Under the pieces are notes generated by a model. It saw only the letters and a program-made list of their open reading frames with translations. It had not been told where the DNA came from and made no database searches. 64,000 nucleotides of DNA from Verrucomicrobiaceae bacterium (GTDB lineage: Bacteria; Verrucomicrobiota; Verrucomicrobiia; Verrucomicrobiales; Verrucomicrobiaceae): positions 1 to 64,000 of the forward strand of contig CANIBP010000017.1 of the NCBI GenBank assembly GCA_947466075.1, given 5' to 3'. Made by a program: the position numbers and the translations under genes. Shown in pieces: positions 35,375 to 44,248 of this stretch. Within the stretch, counting starts at the first letter, position 1. Each line of letters starts with the position of its first letter.

Positions 35375-35431
35375 ATGAAAACCACCGCCACGGCTCTGCT
35401 TCTTCTTTCCCTGCGACTTACGCAAGGGTAG
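35375..35431 (+). CDS. leuL: leu leader peptide
   Basis: An 18-codon frame encodes MKTTATALLLLSLRLTQG and ends in TAG. Six of its residues are Leu, in the codon run CTG CTT CTT CTT TCC CTG CGA CTT. It lies 104 bases upstream of leuA, immediately before the attenuator. A function as a ribosome-stalling sensor of leucyl-tRNA is inferred from this arrangement. There is no clear Shine-Dalgarno sequence. Confidence 0.72.
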   Translation: MKTTATALLLLSLRLTQG

Positions 35432-35464
35432 GCGGCCCGCGTTCCCTCGTCATGCCATCCTTGC
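35409..35464 (+). promoter_or_regulatory. leuA attenuator: pause and antiterminator helices
   Basis: Helix 1:2 pairs CCCTGCG (35409-35415, within the Leu codons) with CGCAAGGG (35421-35428, one bulged A). Helix 2:3 pairs GCAAGGG (35422-35428) with TCCTTGC (35458-35464, one G-U). Helix 2:3 uses bases of 1:2 and of the terminator's 5' arm, so the three helices exclude one another as in enteric leu/his/trp attenuators. Stalling at Leu codons would free strand 2 and allow read-through. Confidence 0.65.
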
Positions 35465-35485
35465 CGTCACGACACGGCAGTTTTT
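35461..35485 (+). terminator. leuA attenuator terminator
   Basis: TGCCGT (35462-35467), loop CACGAC, ACGGCA (35474-35479), then GTTTTT: a six-pair stem followed by a T run, 50 bases before the leuA ATG. Confidence 0.7.
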
Positions 35486-35535
35486 CCTTCAGGCACCATT
35501 CCGGTCCTTCCCATCTTGGTTACCTTCGTTTTCTC

Positions 35536-37515
35536 ATGTTAAAAAATCCGTCCTCCAAATACCAGCGCTTCGACCCTGTCTCGTTGCCAAATCGATGCTG
35601 GCCATCCCAAACCAGCACGAAAGCACCCATCTGGTGCAGCGTCGATCTGCGCGATGGCAATCAGGCCCTCGCTGTGCCGATGAATGTGTCACAGAAGCTC
35701 GACATGTTCGATGCGCTGGTGAAATGCGGCTTCAAGGAGATCGAAGTCGGTTTCCCCTCCGCCTCGAACACCGAGTTCGCCTTCAACCGCCGCCTCATCG
35801 AGGAAAAGCGCATCCCGGATAATGTGACGATCCAGTGCCTCGTGCAGGCACGGGAGGATTTGATCGAAAAGACCGTCGAAAGCCTCATTGGGGCCAAAAA
35901 GGTCGTCATTCACATGTACAACTCCACCTCGCCCGCGCAGCGAAAGTATGTGTTTGGGAAAACGAAGGATGAGATCATCCAGGTCGCCATCAAAGGTGCG
36001 CAGATGATCAAGGACCGTCTGCATCGCCTCACCGAGGGCGGCACGCAGGTCACGTTGCAATACTCACCCGAAAGCTTCAGCGCCACCGAGGTCGAGTTTG
36101 CCAAGGAAATCAGCGAAGCCGTGATGGATGTGTGGCAGCCCACTCCGCAGCGCAAGATGATCCTCAATCTGCCGGACACCGTCGAGGTTTGCATGCCGAA
36201 CGTGTATGCTGATCAGATCGAATGGATCTGCACGAACATCAAAAACCGCGACAGTTTGATCGTGAGCCTGCATACGCACAACGACCGCGGCACCGGCACC
36301 GCTGCCACCGAGTTGGGCTTGCTCGCTGGCGCAGATCGCGTGGAAGGCACGCTGTTTGGCAATGGCGAGCGCACCGGCAATCTCGACATCGTGCAGGTCG
36401 CCATGAATTTGTACATGCACGGCATCGACCCGCAGCTCGACTTTAGCGACATGAGCAGCCTCATCCACATGTATGAGCGCACCACCGGCATGACCGTGGC
36501 CCCGCGTCACCCCTACAGCGGCGAACTCGTCTTCACCGCCTTCAGCGGCAGCCATCAGGACGCCATCAAGAAGGGGCTTGGCTACCACTTCGAGAGTTTC
36601 TGGCGTGACCTCACAAGAAACGCCTCGGAGTTTCACACTTTTGAAATGCAAAAGCCGTTCTCGGCTGTTGTTAGGGGAGATGTATTCTATGCCAAGCCGC
36701 AATCGTCAGACAAAGAACATCCGATAGGCAGAGAATTCGTTGCCAAAATCTGGGACCGATGCCGCCAATTCTTTGAGAGCGGCTCGCGCGAACTTTTTAC
36801 CACAAAACAGTTCCAATCACCGCCCGCAGGAGTGTGGGAGGAATGTACGAATCGCGATGCTCCTTATGCCGCAGTTGCCATCTACGAATATCTGAAAGGG
36901 CATTCAGCAGATCTGATCTGGGACGTGCCTTACCTCACCATCGACCCGAACGACATCGGCCGCGAATACCGCGAGGTCATCCGTGTGAACTCGCAAAGCG
37001 GCAAAGGCGGCGTCGCCTATCTGCTTGAAAGCGAATTCGGCATCGAACTGCCGAAGGATATGCAGCGCGAGTTTGGCCCGCTGGCCAACGATATCGTCGA
37101 TAAACTCGGTCGCGAGGTTAGCGGTGCCGAGTTGAAGGACATGTTCTGGAAAGAATACATCCAGCGCGAAACACCTTACGCACTCCACCATTTCCACGCC
37201 GACGGCGTGGCCGGCGTCTTCACCTGCCGCTGCAGTTTGGTCATCAACGGCAAAGAACGCGGCATCACTGGCACTGGCAACGGCCCCATCGCCGCCTTTG
37301 CCGCCGCCCTCATCATTGACGCGGGCGCACCCAAGTTCGAAGTCGCCACCTATCGTGAGCAAAGCCTCAGTTCCGGCACTGAAGCGGCAGCCCTCGCCTT
37401 TATTCAGATCAAAACGGGTGCTGGCAAAACGGTTTGGGGTGCTGGTGTCGATACCAACATCGAACTCGCCTCCATCAAAGCCGTGCTCAGTGCCGTGAAC
37501 CGGGCTTCAAACTAA
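35536..37515 (+). CDS. leuA: 2-isopropylmalate synthase with large in-frame insertion
   Basis: From ATG 35536 the 659-residue protein matches the actinobacterial-type LeuA from its first residues (MLKNPSSKYQRFDP; APIWCSVDLRDGNQAL with the metal-binding Asp; HTHNDRGTGTAATELGLLAGADRVEGTLFGNGERTGN). It condenses acetyl-CoA with 2-oxoisovalerate, the first leucine-specific step. Between AFSGSHQDAIKKGL and WDVPYLTIDPNDIGREY, where the family has about ten residues, there are 113 (bases 36580-36918), visibly AT-richer than the flanks. The C-terminal regulatory domain (VINGKERGITGTGNGPIAAF) is intact, so leucine feedback is expected. Confidence 0.93.
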   Translation: MLKNPSSKYQRFDPVSLPNRCWPSQTSTKAPIWCSVDLRDGNQALAVPMNVSQKLDMFDALVKCGFKEIEVGFPSASNTEFAFNRRLIEEKRIPDNVTIQCLVQAREDLIEKTVESLIGAKKVVIHMYNSTSPAQRKYVFGKTKDEIIQVAIKGAQMIKDRLHRLTEGGTQVTLQYSPESFSATEVEFAKEISEAVMDVWQPTPQRKMILNLPDTVEVCMPNVYADQIEWICTNIKNRDSLIVSLHTHNDRGTGTAATELGLLAGADRVEGTLFGNGERTGNLDIVQVAMNLYMHGIDPQLDFSDMSSLIHMYERTTGMTVAPRHPYSGELVFTAFSGSHQDAIKKGLGYHFESFWRDLTRNASEFHTFEMQKPFSAVVRGDVFYAKPQSSDKEHPIGREFVAKIWDRCRQFFESGSRELFTTKQFQSPPAGVWEECTNRDAPYAAVAIYEYLKGHSADLIWDVPYLTIDPNDIGREYREVIRVNSQSGKGGVAYLLESEFGIELPKDMQREFGPLANDIVDKLGREVSGAELKDMFWKEYIQRETPYALHHFHADGVAGVFTCRCSLVINGKERGITGTGNGPIAAFAAALIIDAGAPKFEVATYREQSLSSGTEAAALAFIQIKTGAGKTVWGAGVDTNIELASIKAVLSAVNRASN

Positions 37516-37533
37516 CAAGTCAACGATTCCTTC

Positions 37534-38127
37534 ATGTCCCTCCAAATCCCCGATTACCCCTTCCAAGCCTACATTTTCGATTGCGACGGCACGCTCGTCG
37601 ATTCGATGCCGCTGCACTACATCGCGTGGGTGGAGGCGTTGAAGCGGCACGATGCGCCGTTTGAGTTCACCGAGGAGGAGTTTTATGCGCATGCGGGCAT
37701 TAAGGAGCAGGATGTGGTGAAGATCCTGAATGTGAAGCATGGCACGAACATCGATCCCGTGAGTGTGGATGAATTGAAAATGGAAATCTTCCGTGAACGC
37801 ATCCCAGAGGTTCAAACCGTTGGTCCCGTGGCGGAGTTTGCGAAGTCACTGTACGGCCGTTTTCCGATGGCGGTGGCCTCGGGCAGCGAGGAACCGACCG
37901 TGCGTGGCTGTTTAGAGGCTACGGGTCTGCTTCATCTCTTCGAAACGATCATCACACCCAAACTCGTCAAGCAGGGCAAGCCCGCGCCAGATATGTTCTT
38001 GCTCGCTGCGGAGCGCATGGGCATCGCGCCGAGCGAATGCCTCGTGCTGGAAGATGGCAATAGCGGATTGGAAGCTGCGAAGGCCGCAGGCATGCAGGCG
38101 GTGTTCATTCCACGAACCTTGAGGTAG
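37534..38127 (+). CDS. HAD-superfamily phosphatase/phosphoglucomutase-like
   Basis: The 197-residue protein has HAD motif I FDCDGTLVDS (Asp16, Asp18), motif II MAVASGSEEPTV, motif III Lys in KQGKPAPDMFLLAAERM and motif IV VLEDGNSGLEAAKAAGM. The alpha-helical cap and VDSMPLHYIAWVEAL place it in the beta-phosphoglucomutase/GS1-like subfamily. It is 18 bases after leuA and probably cotranscribed. Substrate not deducible. Confidence 0.85.
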   Translation: MSLQIPDYPFQAYIFDCDGTLVDSMPLHYIAWVEALKRHDAPFEFTEEEFYAHAGIKEQDVVKILNVKHGTNIDPVSVDELKMEIFRERIPEVQTVGPVAEFAKSLYGRFPMAVASGSEEPTVRGCLEATGLLHLFETIITPKLVKQGKPAPDMFLLAAERMGIAPSECLVLEDGNSGLEAAKAAGMQAVFIPRTLR

Positions 38128-38130
38128 ATG

Positions 38131-38201
38131 GCCGAAAAAGAGAAAAGAATGAAAAGAGAACTTCTGATTCAGACTCTTTCCCCTTTTTACTCTCTTTCGG
38201 C
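38131..38201. terminator. bidirectional hairpin between convergent genes
   Basis: GCCGAAAAAGAGA (38131-38143) pairs imperfectly with TCTCTTTCGGC (38191-38201), with A-rich and T-rich flanks inside. It lies exactly between the HAD stop and the rsmA-Nudix stop. Confidence 0.5.
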
Positions 38202-38204
38202 TAA

Positions 38205-39560
38205 TCAAGGTTTGGGCCGCTTCAGCCACGCCTTCCAGCACGTCACAAAGCCCTTGGCGAAATCCTGCGGCCGCGCCTCAACCCAGGCGGTGATGTCCTC
38301 GGGTTCGAACCAGTCGCCAGTGGCGATTTCTTCGGGCAGGCAGCGGATGGGGCCATCGTGTCTCGCTAGATGCAGTTCGACGAATTCGTGATCGGTGTTG
38401 TCCCCTGCAGGAATTTGGGCAGCAACTTCGGTGGCTTCGACTTTGATGCCGATTTCCTCGTGCGTTTCGCGGATCGCGGCGCTGGCGTAGCTTTCACCGG
38501 CATCGAGGTGCCCAGCGGCGCTGCTGTCCCATTTCAATGGGGACACGTCTTTGAGGTGCGAACGTTGCTGGAGGTAAATATGGCCGCGTTTGTTGATGAC
38601 GAAAATGTGAACGGCACGATGCAGCAGCTTGCGCTTGTGCACCTCGCCACGCGTGAGTTGGCCGGTGACTTCGTTGCGCTCGTTGACCACATCGAACATC
38701 TCGCTGGCCTTCTGCCCCGCATCGGCTTCGTGGCGTTGCTCGTAATGACGGGTGATCTGAATCCATTGCGTGAGCGAAAGCGCCTCCGCGCGCACCGTCG
38801 GCGAGACGTTGAGCGATTGAATCAGTGCCTCCCAGCTGCCGGGGGCTTCGGGTAGCAGATTTTTGAGCTGCTTGCGGCGTTGGGAGAAACCCATGCGCAC
38901 GAGGCGGTCGAACAGCACGTGATCAAACACCGGCAGTGTGGCCGGATCGCGTGGTGTGAGGCGGATGACGGCGGAATCGACCCTCGGCTTCGGAACAAAG
39001 ACCTCCGGTGGCACGATGCGTAGCATCTCCACGTTCCAGTCCTTCTGCACCAGCAGGCTGAGTGCGCCGTAGGCATCGTCTTCGCAGGTGGCGGCCAGAC
39101 GATCGCACACTTCCTTTTGCAGCATGAACACCGCACAGCCGACCGGCGATGGCGGTGTGAGCCAGTGCTTCAAAATCTCGCTACCGACCGAATACGGCAG
39201 ATTCCCCACGATGCGCAGCGGCCCGTGCTTGAACCACGAGCGCAGGTTGATGCGCGTGGCGTCGTTGTGGATGACTTCGACATCGCTGCGGCCTTCGAAC
39301 TGGCCTTGCAGCTCCGGCGCGAGCTGGGAATCCTTTTCGATGAGCACGAGATGCTTCGGCCGGCCGACGAGGTGCTTGGTCAATGCGCCCATGCCAGGGC
39401 CGATTTCGACCACGAAGTCCGCACCATCCGGCTGCACCTGATCGGCGATCCAGCGGGCCACCTCCTCATCCTGGAGGAAGTTTTGCCCCATGCTCTTGCG
39501 CGGAGTGAAGTGCGGGCGTGGGGCAGGGGATTCGGAGCGTCTTTGATCGCGGTATCTCAT
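38205..39560 (-). CDS. rsmA: RsmA (KsgA) 16S rRNA dimethyltransferase fused to a Nudix hydrolase
   Basis: Residues about 20-280 are a complete Rsm[32 protein letters not shown] (motif I at 51-64), [14 protein letters not shown] (motif IV) and [12 protein letters not shown]. It dimethylates two adenosines in 16S helix 45. From about residue 285, [37 protein letters not shown] starts a Nudix domain whose box [20 protein letters not shown], followed by IGI, fits GX5EX7REUXEEXGU without a mismatch. This second half resembles isopentenyl-diphosphate-isomerase-like/YfcD Nudix proteins. No stop or frameshift separates them. GTG 39575 is an alternative start. Confidence 0.9.
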   Translation of the reverse strand: MRYRDQRRSESPAPRPHFTPRKSMGQNFLQDEEVARWIADQVQPDGADFVVEIGPGMGALTKHLVGRPKHLVLIEKDSQLAPELQGQFEGRSDVEVIHNDATRINLRSWFKHGPLRIVGNLPYSVGSEILKHWLTPPSPVGCAVFMLQKEVCDRLAATCEDDAYGALSLLVQKDWNVEMLRIVPPEVFVPKPRVDSAVIRLTPRDPATLPVFDHVLFDRLVRMGFSQRRKQLKNLLPEAPGSWEALIQSLNVSPTVRAEALSLTQWIQITRHYEQRHEADAGQKASEMFDVVNERNEVTGQLTRGEVHKRKLLHRAVHIFVINKRGHIYLQQRSHLKDVSPLKWDSSAAGHLDAGESYASAAIRETHEEIGIKVEATEVAAQIPAGDNTDHEFVELHLARHDGPIRCLPEEIATGDWFEPEDITAWVEARPQDFAKGFVTCWKAWLKRPKP

Positions 39561-39630
39561 TGCTGCATCATTCACGCATTCGGTGATCCATCAAACACTC
39601 ATCCCATTGAGCCATCACTTGACCCCCGGC

Positions 39631-40002
39631 ATGATCGGCGCACTCTGGCGCGTGCTCCGAACCTCCCTTAAATCCAAGCTCCACCGCGCCGCCGTCACCG
39701 ATGCCAACATCAATTACGAAGGCAGCATCACCATTCCGACTGACCTCATGGAACAAGCCGATCTCTGGGACGGCGAAAAAGTGCTGGTGACCTCGATTAC
39801 TAATGGTGCGCGCCTCGAAACCTACGTCATTCCCGGTCCGCGTGGCTCAGGACAGATCGTCATCAATGGCGCCGCCGCCCATCTCATCAACACCGGCCAC
39901 CGCGTCACCATCATGGCCTGGGGCGAGAGCGAGCACCCGATCATCCCCAAACGTCTGCTGCTCAATGAGCGCAACGAAGTGGTGAACGAGACGGTGCTGT
40001 AA
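39631..40002 (+). CDS. panD: aspartate 1-decarboxylase proenzyme
   Basis: The sequence [20 protein letters not shown], then [12 protein letters not shown] and [29 protein letters not shown], is PanD throughout. The self-cleavage site is Gly-Ser in YEGS, where Ser becomes the pyruvoyl cofactor. It makes beta-alanine for pantothenate. Starting at GTG 39652 would put Gly24-Ser25 and Lys9 at exactly the E. coli positions, so that may be the true start; I give the ATG seven codons upstream. Confidence 0.92.
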   Translation: MIGALWRVLRTSLKSKLHRAAVTDANINYEGSITIPTDLMEQADLWDGEKVLVTSITNGARLETYVIPGPRGSGQIVINGAAAHLINTGHRVTIMAWGESEHPIIPKRLLLNERNEVVNETVL

Positions 40003-40087
40003 TCTCAGACGGCACGCCGTCACAAGAGTACCACGATGGGAAACATTCGGCTGTTCATGGGTGCCCTGAATTCCGTATGATTCAGCC

Positions 40088-43000
40088 ATGAAATATCTCG
40101 TTTTAGGTCTGCTTTCGCTATTCCTGTCTCTTGCTTCCTCGCTATTCGCTCAGGCGGATGGCATCAAGACGAAGACAACCTATGCCAAGGCCTACGGTGA
40201 AACGAAGAATGCCGTCACAGTCGATCCAGCCAAGGATCTTCCGCGCTACCCCGCTGTGGAGCCGAAGGATGCCATCGCGACATGGCAGGTGAAGAAGGGC
40301 TTCAAGATGCAACTCGCGGCGCATGAGCCGCAGGTGCGTGATCCCATCGCGATCTGTTTCGATGAGAACGGGCGCATGTTTGTCTGCGAGATGAATGACT
40401 ACAGCGAGATGCGTGAAGTGACGCCGCACATGGGACGCATCTCCATGCTTCAGGACAAAGATGGTGATGGCTACTATGAGACGAGCCAGATCTTTGCTGA
40501 CGACTTGGCATGGCCAACGGGGCTGGTCTGGGCCAATGGCGGCCTCTATGTCGGTGCCACGCCGGACATCTGGCGCTTCGAAGACAAGGACGGTGATGGC
40601 AAGGCTGAAGTGCGTCAGAAGGTGTTCACCGGCTTCGGCACCGGGCTGAAACTGCTCAACGTGCAGGGCTTGATGAACAGCTTCATGTGGGGGCAGGACA
40701 ATCGCATTCACATCCTCGCGGGTGGTGGCAATCGCGGTGTGATCACTTGCCTGAAGCGGCCGGATTTGAAGGGCATCGAGCTGGGTGGCAAGGACTTCTG
40801 GTTTGATCCACTCACGCATGAGTTCGGCCTCGAAGGCGGTGGCGCGCAGTTTGGCATGAGCTTTGACAACTACGGGCGGAAGTTCGCCTGCTCCAACTCG
40901 GACCATCTCCAATACTGGGTCTATGATGACAAATACGCCAACCGCAATCCCTTCTACCAGATGCCGCCCGCGAAACAGAGCATCGCGGCAGACGGTGGTG
41001 CGGCGGAAGTGTTTCGCATCAGTCCAGACGAGCCCTGGCGCATCGTGCGCACGCGCTGGCGCATCGCCGGTGTCGTGAAAGGTGCGGTCGAGGGCGGTGG
41101 TCGCGTCAGTGGCTACTTCACCGGTGCCACTGGCACCACCATCTATCGTGGCGATGCCTATGGCCCTGAATTCGTGAACAACAGCTTCACCGGCGACGCA
41201 GGTGGCCAGCTCGTTCATCGCAAGATCATCAAACCCAGCGCCGACGGCATCAGCCTTATCGGCGAACGCCCCGCTGACGAGCACGGCTTCGAATTCGCTG
41301 CGTCCAAAGACACCTGGGTGCGCGTAGTGAACTTCGCCAACGCCCCCGACGGCTGCTTGCACATTTGCGACATGTATCGCGAAGTCATCGAGCATCCCTG
41401 GAGCATCCCCGACGAGATCAAGAAGCACATCGACCTCAACAACGGCAATGATCGCGGCCGCATCTACCGCATAGTTCCAGACAAAGGTGTTGAGCGCATC
41501 GGACAAAAGATAACTCTCGGCAAAGCGAGCAACGAAGAACTCGTGAAGACCCTCGGCCACCCAAACGGCTGGCATCGTGATACCGCGCAGCGATTGATAT
41601 ATGAGCGCCAAGACAAGGCCGCCGTGCCGATGCTGGAGAAGGTGACCTCCGGAGACAATGCAATAGCGAAACTGCATGCGCTGGGAGCGTTGGAGGGATT
41701 GGGGGCTCTGAGTGCGCAAGTGGTTGCAATGGTTATGCAGAACAGCGACGAAGGAGTCGTGGAGCGGGCAATTCGAATGAGTGAGCGCTTTCTTGGGGCA
41801 GGTAAGCTCCCTGGCGCTGAATTGGCTCAAGCGTGGAAGAAAATCGGGAATGTCGAGGCACCGAGGCTGCGGTATCAAACGGCACTGAGTGCCTCGACAT
41901 TCTTTGAGACCATTCCCACCTTCGACACGAGCAAACTCAAACCGGAATTGCAGTCGTTGGCGAAGTTTGCTGAGGCTCCGTTGGCTGTTATCGAAAAAGG
42001 AACTGCAGCTGACAGCAAGATCACCGAAGCATTTCTAGCTTCCGCCCCTGATGCGGCGCTCTTGCTTTTTGGGATCGAATTCAGCGATCCTGGCGATGTG
42101 TTGCTTTTTGAGGCGGCGATTCCAAAAGTGCTTCAAGCAGCAGCCGCTGCGGTTCAAGCTCCGCAGAAGTGGTTTCCGGAAGCCCAACGTAAAATCGATC
42201 CTGCTAGATTGGTGGCTTTCGTTGCTACGAATCCTAAACCTGAACGCGTTGCTGCGCTTGCGAAGGGATTTAAGGCAGGTGGAACCTCGTTGGAGAAAGA
42301 GGACACAGAGGGAAAGCTGGCTGCTGTCTTCGCAAAAGCCGCCGCCACAATCGCCGACACTTTCGGCCCCAATGATGCACGCGTCGAAGCGGTCGAGTTG
42401 CTTGGACTCTCGTCACCGAAGGATGCGATGACCGCCTTGGTCACATGCCTCGCACAAGGTCAGCCTGATGTCGTTCAGACGGCCGCGATTCGCGTTCTCG
42501 CTCAAAACAGCTCCGCAGCCGTCACCACAGCTCTGATAGCAAACTGGCCGCATTACGGCCCGAAGGCCAAGACGTCTGCTTTGGAGGCGCTTTTGAGTCG
42601 GGAGGATCGCGTGGTGGCTCTGTTGGAGGCGAAGGTGGTGAAGGCGGAGGAGTTCTCGGCATCGCAGGTGCAGGCTTTGATCAAACACAAGTTACCGCAG
42701 GTGGCTGCGGCGGCGAAAGTCGTGTTGGCGTCGATGATTCCGCCATCGCGTGAGGAAGTGACGGCAAAATTCAAACCAGCCATCGCAGCGAAGGGCAATG
42801 CGACCAAGGGCATGAATCATTTCATCTCACGCTGCATGGCCTGTCATCGCGCAGGGACGATGGGACTGGCAGTGGGACCGGATTTGATCACGGTGAAGAC
42901 GAAGGGCCGCGAGGCACTGCTGACGGCGATCTTGGAGCCGCACAAGGAGGTGGCATCGCAATTTATCGCCTACACGGTGAATACGAAGGATGGGCAGACG

Positions 43001-43195
43001 TTGGCGGGCATCATTTCAAACGACACGGCCTCCAGCATGACGATCAAGATGATGGGTGGAGTGGAAAAGACGCTCCAACGCGCCGATATCAAAGGCAGCA
43101 GCTCTAGCGGCCAGAGCTTAATGCCAGAAGGGATCGAAACAGGCATGAGCGTCGAAGACATGGCGGATCTGCTGAGCTACATCGAGAGTCTTTGA
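40088..43195 (+). CDS. membrane-bound dehydrogenase/haem-binding protein (PVC type)
   Basis: The 1035-residue protein has a signal peptide (YLVLGLLSLFLSLASSLFAQ). A six-bladed propeller dehydrogenase-like domain (FDENGRMFVCEMNDYSEM, DKDGDGYYET, EDKDGDGKAE with Ca-binding-like loops) spans about residues 60-480, then a HEAT-like helical region to about 900. A cytochrome-c-type domain follows with CMACH near residue 915 (GMNHFISRCMACHRAGTMGLAVGPDL) and a final FVVDT-like sandwich (DGQTLAGIISNDTASSMTIK). This is the layout of the PVC membrane-bound dehydrogenase (TIGR02604-type) plus haem-binding (TIGR02603-type) proteins, thought to oxidise sugars in the periplasm. Confidence 0.85.
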   Translation: MKYLVLGLLSLFLSLASSLFAQADGIKTKTTYAKAYGETKNAVTVDPAKDLPRYPAVEPKDAIATWQVKKGFKMQLAAHEPQVRDPIAICFDENGRMFVCEMNDYSEMREVTPHMGRISMLQDKDGDGYYETSQIFADDLAWPTGLVWANGGLYVGATPDIWRFEDKDGDGKAEVRQKVFTGFGTGLKLLNVQGLMNSFMWGQDNRIHILAGGGNRGVITCLKRPDLKGIELGGKDFWFDPLTHEFGLEGGGAQFGMSFDNYGRKFACSNSDHLQYWVYDDKYANRNPFYQMPPAKQSIAADGGAAEVFRISPDEPWRIVRTRWRIAGVVKGAVEGGGRVSGYFTGATGTTIYRGDAYGPEFVNNSFTGDAGGQLVHRKIIKPSADGISLIGERPADEHGFEFAASKDTWVRVVNFANAPDGCLHICDMYREVIEHPWSIPDEIKKHIDLNNGNDRGRIYRIVPDKGVERIGQKITLGKASNEELVKTLGHPNGWHRDTAQRLIYERQDKAAVPMLEKVTSGDNAIAKLHALGALEGLGALSAQVVAMVMQNSDEGVVERAIRMSERFLGAGKLPGAELAQAWKKIGNVEAPRLRYQTALSASTFFETIPTFDTSKLKPELQSLAKFAEAPLAVIEKGTAADSKITEAFLASAPDAALLLFGIEFSDPGDVLLFEAAIPKVLQAAAAAVQAPQKWFPEAQRKIDPARLVAFVATNPKPERVAALAKGFKAGGTSLEKEDTEGKLAAVFAKAAATIADTFGPNDARVEAVELLGLSSPKDAMTALVTCLAQGQPDVVQTAAIRVLAQNSSAAVTTALIANWPHYGPKAKTSALEALLSREDRVVALLEAKVVKAEEFSASQVQALIKHKLPQVAAAAKVVLASMIPPSREEVTAKFKPAIAAKGNATKGMNHFISRCMACHRAGTMGLAVGPDLITVKTKGREALLTAILEPHKEVASQFIAYTVNTKDGQTLAGIISNDTASSMTIKMMGGVEKTLQRADIKGSSSSGQSLMPEGIETGMSVEDMADLLSYIESL

Positions 43196-43261
43196 CGCTT
43201 ACTCGCAAACAATGATGGTTTTTCTTTGCAGCCGCCGCTCTCTGCGCTCTTTTGACCGATC

Positions 43262-44176
43262 ATGAAGACCACCCCAGTCACTTTTGAAGATTTACAGTCC
43301 TCCGTTATCGCTGTGCCGCCGCTGTGCCGGAACAAGGACCTGTCTCTCGCAAAATCACAGAACAGCCGCCTGATCAAGCACATGTACAAGGGCGGCATTC
43401 GCACGTTGCTCTACGGTGGCAATGCGAATCTCTACAACATCGCCCCGAGCGAGTATCACTCGATGTTGAAGATGCTCGTTGATGTTTCCCCTGAGGACAT
43501 GTGGATCGTGCCTTCCGTAGGCCCAATGTATGGCACCGCGATGGATCAGGCCAAAATCCTGCGCGAATTTGCTTTTCCAACCGCGATGCTCCTGCCGACG
43601 CTCTTCCCCTCGAAGCCAGCCGGTGTGGCCACAGCTATGCGTCATTTCGTGGAAAAATCTGGCATGAAAGCTGTACTCTACATCAAAGATGGTGCCTACA
43701 TCACGCCCGAACTCGCTGCTGAACTCGTCAACGACGGCCTGATATCCTGGATCAAATACGCCATCGTCGAGCCAGATCCAAAGAAAGACCCTTACCTCAA
43801 GAAGCTCATCAAGCTGGTGGACACTAAGCTCATCGTCAGCGGCATCGGGGAGCAGCCTTCCATCATTCATCTACGTGACTTCGGCGTCACTGGCTTCACC
43901 GCTGGTTGCGTCTGCATCGCTCCTTCGCGCTCCACGGCTTTGCTGAAAGCCATTCTGAAGAAAGACTGGACCACTGCCGAAGCCATCCGCGAAGAGTTCG
44001 TCGAACTCGAAGACTTGCGCAACGCCCACAGCCCAATCCTCGTATTGCATCATGCCGTTGCACTCTCAGGTGTCGCGCAGACCGGCCCGGTGCTGCCACT
44101 GCTGACCGAACTGCCAGCCAAACTGCTGCCGAAAATCGAGAAGGCTGCAAAGGCACTGTTGGCGAAGAATGGTTGA
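43262..44176 (+). CDS. DHDPS/N-acetylneuraminate-lyase superfamily aldolase
   Basis: The 304-residue TIM barrel has VIAVPPLCRNKDLSLAKSQN, HMYKGGIRTLLYGGNANLYN in place of the GTTGE substrate motif, TAMLLPTLFPSKPAGVATAM, AVLYIKDGAYITPE and a Schiff-base Lys candidate in GLISWIKYAIVEPD. The strict DapA motifs are degenerate, so this is a sugar-acid or other 2-oxo-acid aldolase/dehydratase of the family rather than DapA. It is followed by a sugar isomerase and a deacetylase, which suggests a sugar-catabolic group. Confidence 0.75.
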   Translation: MKTTPVTFEDLQSSVIAVPPLCRNKDLSLAKSQNSRLIKHMYKGGIRTLLYGGNANLYNIAPSEYHSMLKMLVDVSPEDMWIVPSVGPMYGTAMDQAKILREFAFPTAMLLPTLFPSKPAGVATAMRHFVEKSGMKAVLYIKDGAYITPELAAELVNDGLISWIKYAIVEPDPKKDPYLKKLIKLVDTKLIVSGIGEQPSIIHLRDFGVTGFTAGCVCIAPSRSTALLKAILKKDWTTAEAIREEFVELEDLRNAHSPILVLHHAVALSGVAQTGPVLPLLTELPAKLLPKIEKAAKALLAKNG

Positions 44177-44248
44177 GGCATTCTTGGCCTATTCACGATT
44201 CATTGAACTACCCGTGCAACTCACGGCTCTCACCTTCGTATTCAAGCT

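Noticed and set aside
39583..39630. N-terminal extension of PanD
   Set aside because: It would put the cleavage Ser far from its usual position; the conserved start is at 39652 or 39631.
40142..41878. 578-codon minus-strand frame
   Set aside because: It lies wholly opposite the dehydrogenase/haem-binding gene, has no motif, and arises from GC-rich third positions.
43262..44176. True dapA
   Set aside because: The GTTGE-type substrate motif is replaced by GGNAN and the neighbours are sugar genes, so only the superfamily is assigned.
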